Positions 55,441-64,000 of a DNA stretch of 64,000 nt are shown in pieces (the first letter of the stretch is position 1; each line of letters opens with the position of its first letter). This stretch comes from Atriophallophorus winterbourni. Lineage: Eukaryota; Platyhelminthes; Trematoda; Plagiorchiida; Microphallidae. The notes beneath the pieces are model-generated. The model had not been told where the DNA came from, did not search any database, and saw only the letters and a list, made by a program, of their open reading frames with translations. Where the stretch lies: NCBI GenBank assembly GCA_013407085.1, contig JACCGJ010014806.1:1-64000 (forward strand), written 5' to 3'. The position numbers and the translations under genes are program-made.

Positions 55441-58400
55441 ACGTCCACCGTCATGTGGCTATATCGAAACATGGAAAATGCATCCGGAGTCACCCTTGAG
55501 AAAAAATCCGGAGCTGGAGTCCCGTTAGGCAGTCCAATTTGTTTTATTCAACTTCGTTTTGCCAACTCCTGCGACGGCATCGTTGTCCAAGCGCATCAGC
55601 ATAGCTGTTCCTTTGGTTCCGGTGGGGCCGTGGAAAGGGATCACTTGCTGCATGGGCAACAGCTAGTTTTCCATTTTAACCTGCTCTGGCGTACATCACA
55701 TCGCACCAATGGAGAGGACACTCCACTCAGCTTTTACGGATAATAACTGGTGAAACAGCAGATACCGGTTAAAAGCTATGACTCGACTGGCGTAAAGCTC
55801 AGAGCCTGGGGTTGCTTCCGACGCTGGGAGAAACTTTCAGGTCTCATTGGACAGCTACCGCCCGACTCAAGCTGGACAGCCCCCATTCAATGAGGTGCCG
55901 TCTCGCCACGGTCTGCTAACCTTATTGGGCGCATGGAGATTAGTAATCAACCGACAAGCAAAATGTATCTTTCCGCACCAGCGAAACGTATTACTAAACA
56001 GCAAATGTCAGTTCTTACACCGAGAATCTGGAACGTCCCGTCAATGCATCCAGGATTTCATCATGACGTCTCGAATATCAGAGGCGTATGAAAATCAGCT
56101 GTGATTAACAATCAGCTAAATGTGCTGAATGTCGATGTGGCTGCCCTGCAAGAGGCGCGATTACCAGACATTGGTATGCAAACAGAAAAAAATATTACAA
56201 ATGTTTTGGAAATGAAGAAGTTCTGATGAGCCTCGACTGCATGGAGTTGCGTTTGCAGTGCGAATCGACCTAATAAAAGCATTACTGGTACCTACATACC
56301 GCATTACTGGTACCAATACGTTGTTCAACGTTCACGCACCGACGCTCTCAGCAATGCCTGCTGAAAAAGACGCTTTTAATCATAACCACACAACAGTCCT
56401 CTAAAAATGCCACAAAACTGTTGTAGTGTTATTGGATGACTTCACACGCCAGAGTGGTGCAAGATTAGTGTATTGGCGAGCTGTCTAGGAAGGTCGGAGT
56501 AAGTACAACCAATGAAAAATGTTACAATGCCTTTTAGAACATGTGCACACCGTTCAGTCATTGTGTCAGTAACACCTTATTTCAAAACTAAACCACACAT
56601 TAATCTCTTGGCAACCTCCTCGTTCTAAGCATATGCATCCGCTTGATCTAATTCTTGTTCGGCGTCATAATATAGGCAGCGGGCCCTATTAATATATATC
56701 ACAGCGCAGACGCTACCACTGATCACACACTGCGTCGGTTCCAAACACTAGTGCTTCCCACCGCGATTTTCAACGTAATAACTGTTGGCTACGCCTAGGA
56801 AGACTTTACTCGCTGTGCCAAACTAATCTAGCTGAGTGATACGGAAAAGCATTCACAGTCGAGTTCAACAAGACATCCCAACTCAAATCGGCTCAAAAAC
56901 TGATAATCGATATAAAGCTGATTATTCCGAGTCGCACTTCCCACTTCCGGTCAGAAGAACGCTCGAACGAGCGACTGGTTCGAAGCAAAAGCTTCTGAGT
57001 TGACTGCTGTGCTGGATGCGAAACCCTAAGCAATCTTGACGTTCGAAGGTATGCAAACAGATAAAAATTACGACTCCTATAAGCAGGTAGAAATAAGGTC
57101 CAGCAAACTGCAAGTCGATGTGCAAATGACTATTAGACTGAAATTAGTTTCAATATCCAAAAAGCTGCGGATACTGGAAATTTTCGCGGTATGTATGATG
57201 GGATCAAGAAATCCATTAGTCCAAAGAAACTCAAAACGCCTCCAATTAAGTCTGTATCTGGTAACTCGATTGTCGACAAAGCTCAACAGATAGAAAGATA
57301 GGTGGAGCACCTATCCTCTCTCTACTCTAATGACAGTACGGTTTTCACCGCATTTACTTGAAAATGCCGAGAGGTTGCCGACCAATAAATATCTAAATAC
57401 AACGCTAATTTTTATGAACTCAATTTGGCAATCGACTGCTTAACGAACGGGAAGGCCCCTGGTGAAGACGGAATTCCACCTGAGCTCATCAAATGCTATA
57501 GAACAGCATCATTAAAACCTCTTCACCATTTGCATTTTCAATGCCGGCTGAAGGAGTGTGTTATACAAGGGATGCAAAACACAAAGTTCATTACGTTATC
57601 AAAAAATAAGTGAGATAGAAGAGAATGCTGAAATTGCAGAGTAATCGTCCGTCTGACTGTAGTGGGCAAACTGTTTGCTAAACTCTTACAGATCCGGCTA
57701 CAAGTTTCAGCTGAAAGAATTTACTCCGAATCTCAATGTGGCTTCCGCAAGGATAGGTAATCCGTTGAAATGTTCTTCTCATTGAGACAACTTCACGAGA
57801 AGTTTCGAGAACAGCGTATGCCATTCTACGCTGTTTTTATTGATTTAATCAGACATTCGTATACGTCAGCAGGAACGGTTTTATTTCAAAATGCTTGATC
57901 TGATTGGCTGCCCACCGATACTGCTCAAAATCGTTATTTCGTTCCAATCAGTTCCGTTCAAAAGCCTTTGAAATTCGCCAAAGCGTAAAACAGGTGTGTA
58001 TTCTTGCCATTTTTTGATTTGCTACGGATGCACGTTATTAGGAAGAGGACAGAAGTCATTTACCTTCGCATGCGAAATCATGGCAAGCATTTTCACCTTA
58101 ACTGATTAAGAGCACAAACCAACGCACAAAGTTTGCTGATCTGTGACCTGCTGTTTGCCGAACATGCAGCCATTATTGCTCACTCCCAAGAGAACCTTCA
58201 GTCGCTAATGGACTGTTTTTCGTCGGCATGCAAAGACTTTGGTCTAACAATCATTATGAGCAGGACCGAAGTTCTTGTTCAAGGGACTGTATCGCCTCCA
58301 ATTATCACTGTTGGAAACTGTAAGTTCGAACCAGTACATCATCTCACATATCTTGGTTCAACCATTACTGATAAACTCTCGCTAGACACGAAGATTGATA

Positions 58401-59160
58401 AACGGAGTGGCAGAGCAGCTGTCATTCTGTCCCAATTGAACTCTCGTGTTTGGGGTAACCGCAAGCTGACTGTAAAGACAAAGATGATGGTATAGAGCGT
58501 GTGCGTACTAAATGCTTTACTGAACGGCAGTGAAACCTGGACCACCCACGCAATACACCAACGGAAGCTGACTCCTTCCCATCTACAAAGCATCCGTCGT
58601 ACGTTGAACATATCGTGGATGGATTGAGTGACTAATGCTAAAGTGCTTTCAAAAGGTTGTCTACAGAGCATGTTCACCCTATTACGACAGCGCCGCCTGC
58701 GGTGTCTTGGTCATGTCTATCTAATGAAAATTGGTCGTATTCCGAAAGATCTATTCTATGGTGAGTTGAAATTCGGAAGTCTACCATTGGGCAGACCGCA
58801 CTTGAAGTACAAAGACGTTTGCAAAAGAGATATGAAAGCTCTTGGCATTAACCCGTTGATTTGGGAAAAACATGCTCTTGACCGCTCATATTGGAGGCAT
58901 TGTGTAAAGCGTTGTCTGTAAGCCTGGGGAGGAGCAAATACAGCTCTTGGCTGCTGAACGAGGGCACGCCGCCGGCGTGCAACTTACGCGCGACAAGCGA
59001 GTTCTGACTATTGTTGCAAGCGCTGCGGGAGAAATTGTTTATCCCGAATCAAACTGTTTAGTAGAAAATGAAAATTCATGTAATTGTGATGTACATTCAT
59101 GGTCGACATCGACCGAAGGAGGCAAACAACGGAACATTGCGAAGACCCATCACTAACGTT
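55441..59160 (+). mobile_element. RTE-type LINE, full-length but strongly decayed
   Basis: Leader (55441-56100), endonuclease start (VLNVDVAALQEARLPDIGMQ at 56127), RT entry (NGKAPGEDGIPPELIKC at 57445), SESQCGFRKDR near 57730, SRTEVLVQGTVSPPIITVGN and HHLTYLGSTITDKLSLDTKI at 58260-58400, and the C-terminus at 58628-58921 with CLGHVYLMKIGRIPKDLFYG. Same family as 41371-42799. Many stops. Confidence 0.82.
58133..58921 (+). pseudogene. RTE RT thumb and C-terminal region
   Basis: Frames 58133-58495 (FAEHAAIIAHSQENLQSLMD, the F-ADD region with DD changed to EHAA) and 58628-58921 (KYKDVCKRDMKALGI, LDRSYWRHCVKRCL) are separated by stops. The loss of the catalytic aspartates is a clear inactivating change. 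Confidence 0.78.
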
Positions 59161-59780
59161 GCTGCTCACTTATAGATTGTATTAAAGAGAGCAATATCTT
59201 TCCGCAACCAGGAGCCCAAACCTCCAACGCATACTCATTCGTAGGGCAAAGGTAGACGTTCGTAATCCTTGGTAACGTTACCAGCGAGAATCTTTCGATG
59301 TAAAGTGTGCAATAAATTATTGAGTATAGGATACATATTAGCTCATTCATGTCGCATTACTGCCACATCCAGTCTAATGATCGCTACTTTACCTGACTTG
59401 GAGAGTTCGACCGCTTTGCATGCGGTATACTACCCTGTCATGACTGTCAAACTTGATTGAACAAAGCTTGTTTACCAAGCTTGAAACATTGCCCAAAACT
59501 GTTATGACCGACTGAAGAAACAGTTCATTCCATTATGAATACACGACCGCTCCCGAACATATTCTTATCAATTATACTCTTTTAGTTATTAAAAATATTT
59601 CGAATTAGAAGACATTTTACTCAATCTCACGATCAACTGTTATTAACTGATATCTATTTTGTTGCTTACGTATGCCCTTGAATGGAGCACATCAAATAGG
59701 GTCTGTGCTCGTTTATCCTACCTTCACAGCGTTACTGTGAACACTAACAGAATCTAACCCAATATGCGATGAGCAGCACA
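59160..59780. other. Unassigned sequence between RTE and module C
   Basis: No motif recognised. Two small frames (59153-59350 minus, 59269-59460 plus) have no support. Confidence 0.45.
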
Positions 59781-62005
59781 ATTTTTAATCCTATTTATAT
59801 TTGACGGTGATAATAATAAAGAACTTTTTTAATATGACGTTCGGATAACCATGCTGGATTTCCTTAAACTCCGTTTATACAATATTTCGCTTCGTTTACC
59901 AGCAAAATATACGTAACTACGTCTTAGTAAAACTTGTGTGCTCTGCTTAAAATTAGTTGCTGAGATGGCCACTTGTTCAAAATACCAATATTCCAGGCCC
60001 TAACAAGCACCTGAGATTGAAAATAACAATTATTGAAACCTTCATCTGCAAAATCTCACTCGTGAACTTCTGACCGTCATCGTATCGACGAGATGCACAC
60101 ATCTAGATTTGAACATGCTCTGCGCTTGGATGATTTTCCGTGCGCGATTAATCATACTGTCGAGCTCATGTGAACACGCAAATGACAGCAAAAAACTGGT
60201 TAAAACGATGAGTCATTTTGCCTTTTGCTTCAGAAGTTACTCTCAAATAAATCTAAGCAACGCATGTTCAGTTTTAATCTCTACTATCCAGTTATACATC
60301 AATAAAATTAAAAATTTATGCAGCCGAAACAGAAACGAAGATAGATTTGTAGTAAATATTTTTTTAAAAATTGACGTGTTTCGCACATGTACATAATAAA
60401 AGTATGTACCTCATAGTTGTGGCGTAGAGCATAAGCTTCCATTTTCAAAACTATCTTATAATGCAAGTTTTATATTGTATCTGACAATCTCGTGCTACTC
60501 ATATGTAACACGCGTGATTCATTTGACCTGGAGCAACAGCTTATTCTGTCATGAGGAAATGCGAAGTTGAGTGGCTTCGACCTCAAAACCAGCTTTCTTC
60601 GGGAAGGTAGACCTCATATATCAACGGAAGCGGACCGCCTTTGTTGATAAAAACATTGATTACAAATATCTCTTGATTTTACGTTGTTGGCAATCAGGAA
60701 ACAAGCTTCAGGAAATAACCAGGATTAAAAATCCGAAGTTAGAATGTCTACACGATTTCTTATAGGCAAATATCCAAACACATTTGTGTCTTAAATGCAT
60801 CAAGACCATTGTTTCTTTCTTCCAATAATGTCTTGGAGGGAGACCAATCGTTGCAAGAGCAACATCTACTTCTTTTGCATTCACTCCAGTGCACCAAAAA
60901 ATGATCTCTATTTTTCTCTGAATATTTCACTAAAAAGTAGACAAAGATAAAAAGTAAGTATATTTCGATCACGCACACACCCTGTTTGCACTGATCAGTT
61001 ATTGACGGTGATATCAGAATTTGCAACCGCATGAAACAGTGGAAGATTTTATGCCACTGTCTTATAAGGTTGGTACAAACAACCAGTTCAATCTCATATG
61101 CACGAACACATGTCGATATTATTTAAACCCATAATTGTCATCACATAATCATTTTGCATGCATTTCCATCACACACTCCACACTTATGTTTTCGTGTTAA
61201 TTGTACTCTTGAGAATAGAGACAGTGAGATTGAAATCCGCATGTGTTTTATGCAGTGGAATAATGGAAAACATGTTGCGCTTATATGCCACTGTTGTATA
61301 ACGATAATTGATGGTATTTGCGTTATCACACGATGCCACAACATATTTTGACGCTGTACCGTATGATGGTACATATCTCAGGTATTGGATATTATAACAC
61401 GATAGATTTTGTTTGCTGACTATTCAGCCATTATTTTAACTAATAAAATGCATCCAATGGCTAATACACTGATTTTGGTGACATACTTATGACTTTCGGT
61501 TGACATTCAACATCAGAAACATCATCTGGTACATCGTGACGTGCAGGTGGATTAATTTTGACCTCTGATATTTTTTCATATAACTTTCATAGTTTTGATC
61601 CGATCGGTTTGCTTTTCAATATCTATCTGTAAGTTTGCTACGTCGAAAATATATTCATACAAGTATTATCCAACATTGTATGCGACACCCTCGGATTTTT
61701 TGCAGTTCTTTCCTTTACCACTGTCGGGAACTACTCGGAGAAATACTGAAAGAGAAATCAATTTCACGCCAACATTCTCAACAGGAGTCTGGCAAATTCG
61801 CGGCTAAATCGGGTAACGAAATATTCCTACAAACCGTCACTTTCCGTTAACTCCATACAATATCACAAAAACCAACCCCAGCCGTATCCATTTTTGTGCT
61901 CTGATTTGTAATTTAGGTTAATACCCGTTAATGTGAAACGATCTGATGTTAGCGAAACGTGACTTGTCTACATGAAAGCGTCGGTGATAAGATCAAATCG
62001 ATTGA
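59780..62005. repeat. Module C, inverted counterpart of 44110-46320
   Basis: Reverse-complement matches include ggttaaaacg-type blocks near 59785/46315, the actgtcgagctc block (60160/45970), aaagctggttttgag (60590/45640), the Pol III-like repeat copies (60970-61240/44880-45270) and the gagaacattctcaac area (61775/44345). Diverged roughly 20 percent. Candidate exon frames carry stops. Confidence 0.8.
60960..61240 (-). repeat. Decayed hammerhead-family repeats in module C
   Basis: Minus-strand copies of the repeats at 44880-45270, with ctgatcagtgcaaacagg and gtgttttcgtg-type remnants. Cores are broken. Confidence 0.55.
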
Positions 62006-62690
62006 TTAATAACTGTAACGCCAAGTGCACTGACTGATCTCTCGTTGGATTGTAACACTGACAGGTAGGATGACCTCGATGCCCCAGACAAATAAGGCAG
62101 GACGTGAAGAGTGACAAATGTGTAACAAAGGGTTAAATGTTGTGGCTGCTTGGTTAAAGTACATACCAACTGAGATAAAGCCCTGATGCGGAAGTGGCAT
62201 CGTTTATTAACAACGTTGATTTCCCCACCGTTTGCTGCGTATGTATTGCCTGTCGAAGTTAACAGCCTTGTAATACATCTACAAATCCTACCCATTAGGT
62301 AAAGCTGTGATCTCAAATATAGATTTTAGAAAATTGTTATCGAAAACTCTAGAAAACACTTAAAACACTTTCGGTAGATACAATTGCCAACGCAATTCTA
62401 CCCGAATGAGATGTTGCTCGAAGGCGGCATAAAGAATGAGAAAATTACGCCAAAAACGGCGCCATTGACTGAGTGTTGAGACTGCTTATCCTGGTGCAAC
62501 TAAGTTGGACCTATTAAACCCTGCTTCCCGTGGTCATCACCAAATAAAATGACGAACACTTTATCCAAGACTCCCCAACGTCTAGTTGCATCACACTTTA
62601 ACAACCCAACATGTGCCTATATGGTGACTAAAGAAGGTAAGTGTTCACCGAAGTTCTTACGCCTGAACTTCATGCGAAAGTGGAATTTCT
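62006..62690. other. Unassigned sequence before the last CR1
   Basis: Contains a 107-codon minus-strand frame (61993-62316) without motif. The right part (after about 62360) may be a 5' UTR or early ORF1 of the CR1 that follows, but I cannot align it with confidence. Confidence 0.4.
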
Positions 62691-64000
62691 GAGCAAATCG
62701 TCTCACATCATAGGGAGCCAATAATCTCTTTAAAGCACGGAGGACTTCAAGTGTAGTGTGCACCAATATTACTGAGTTGAAACCATGGTGTTTCATGCGA
62801 GGCGAAAACATGAACTTGAGAATAGGTTAGATATTTGCTATCGCATTGGCTTAGATGTCATACACCAGGCGTCAGTAAATTGACTAGCTCGTCACCCGCA
62901 TTCCACGAACCAAGAAAAACCACTTTTGCTGAGGATCACTTTTGCCAACGAAATGGACATGGAAGATGATCTACTCAATTAGTGTTTGCTCCGAGCACAA
63001 AAATGACTCACACCACCGTATATATGCTGACGTACCTTGGTGGGAAAGAAAACAAACACCAAACGGTCGTGATCAAACAGCATCAAGGAGCATTATTCTG
63101 CTCGACGTTACTGAAAATACCCTAGCCACAACGGTTTATGAAAGAAAAAAAGCAGATGGTTAACATTGGGCAATTATGAAAGAAACAAGCAGGGTCGTTA
63201 ACAGTGATGATTTATTGACGAGACTATCGGCTCCTCAACTTCTGTGGTCGTCGACACATACCAAATACTTTGCTCGCCGAACTATCAAGAAAAATGTTTA
63301 AATCCACTCAAGATTATATTTTTGTCAAGCAGAATGGCAGATGTTGTCCGATCCGAACTAAAACTATACAGAAAGACATGACCTGATTATGTTGGATTGT
63401 GCAATCTCAGAGTCCTTGATGCCGTCAAATTGCAGCGTCCCATTGCAAAATCATCAGAGACTGACACAAAGCCGCCAGCTGAAATATATCAACTTGTTTC
63501 AAAAAACGACAATAGTCCGACGTCGACGTCGACCAATTAATACTTTTAATGACTCGTTGTTACATGTTCAACGCTCAATAAGTTGTCTCTGTACGAATGC
63601 CCAAAGTCAGTTTAATGAATTGGCTGAACTAACCGAGTTGTGCAAACGATACTCACCAGACCTCGTCGCTGTGACTCAAACCTAGATTAAATCTTGTAAG
63701 AATAAACGCGAATTGTCGATTACAAACATGATGCTATTACGGAACGATCATCCACGAAAAGGTGGTGGTTTGGCTCTATACTGTCACGAACGTCTTCAGT
63801 GCATGAAGATTCACAATCCAAATCTCGAATCAGAAAATACCCACTGGTGTAGCCTTACACAGGAATCTCTGTACGACTGCATCATTGGCCTAATATACCG
63901 CTCTCCGTCTTCGACTGATGTTCAAAATGAAAGGTTATTAGAGTCTCTACACTATACCAGGGAGATGCGAAACTCCTAATTACTGGTCATGGGGGACTTC
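62691..64000 (+). mobile_element. CR1-type LINE, 5' half, running off the window
   Basis: A diverged copy of 29375-30620: gagccaata and cactgtgcaccaatattactgag-like start, ORF1 segment (HHRIYADVPWWERKQTPNGR at 63010), endonuclease start at 63389-63685 (CLCTNAQSQFNELAELTELC) and 63713-63979 (RKGGGLALYCHERLQCMKI, IGLIYRSPSSTD). It has fewer changes at GGGLALY than the palindrome copy (DGVVLY), so it may be younger or less decayed. RT lies outside. Confidence 0.8.

Noticed and set aside
60980..61020. Hammerhead on the minus strand in module C
   Set aside because: CTGATCAG and no GAAA box in the correct place; a broken family member.

Overview
This window looks like gene-poor, repeat-dense animal nuclear DNA, most likely from a flatworm and probably a blood fluke (Schistosoma or a relative). 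The case rests on AT-rich sequence, short exons with gtaag-type donors, an Sm-alpha-like Pol III/hammerhead short repeat near 11 kb, and decayed CR1, RTE, Penelope-like and CsRn1-type Ty3/Gypsy retroelements. No database was searched, so the organism is an inference. No prokaryotic gene, operon or CRISPR array is present.

Layout. 1-14.7 kb: minus-strand exons of at least one split host gene (five at 13.2-7.1 kb, four joined by matching codon phases), a possible plus-strand ORF at 9.9 kb, and hammerhead-bearing short repeats. These include a roughly 270-bp tandem array lying in a probable intron, in sense orientation. 14.7-18.5 kb: a decayed RTE-type LINE. 18.5-21.9 kb: AT-rich DNA with nothing recognised. 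21.9-32.9 kb: a CR1-type LINE carrying a compound Penelope-like element (PLE) with a 14-bp target-site duplication; the whole is rearranged into a direct-inverted-direct structure with a nearly perfect 3.0-3.2 kb-arm palindrome. 32.9-43.9 kb: further CR1 pieces, a Ty3/Gypsy relic, a PLE fragment and an RTE fragment. 43.9-48.7 kb: an inverted duplicate (module B) of the two window ends. 49.1-59.2 kb: nested RTE and CR1 relics. 59.8-62.0 kb: module C. 62.7-64.0 kb: the start of another CR1 copy.

The most striking organisation is twofold. First, segment B in the middle is contiguous, while its inverted counterpart is split between the two ends of the window (A at 1-2950, C at 59.8-62.0 kb), so most of the window, including B itself, lies inside the split. 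Second, small self-cleaving hammerhead RNA motifs of at least three families are scattered through the window: in PLE tails, in a tandem array, in an Sm-alpha-like repeat, and in a 69-bp insertion whose empty site survives in the duplicate copy.

Almost every long ORF belongs to a dead or dying retroelement. Host protein identities are uncertain; I suggest a weak resemblance of the 13-5 kb gene to the calf region of integrin alpha chains and otherwise leave the exons unnamed.
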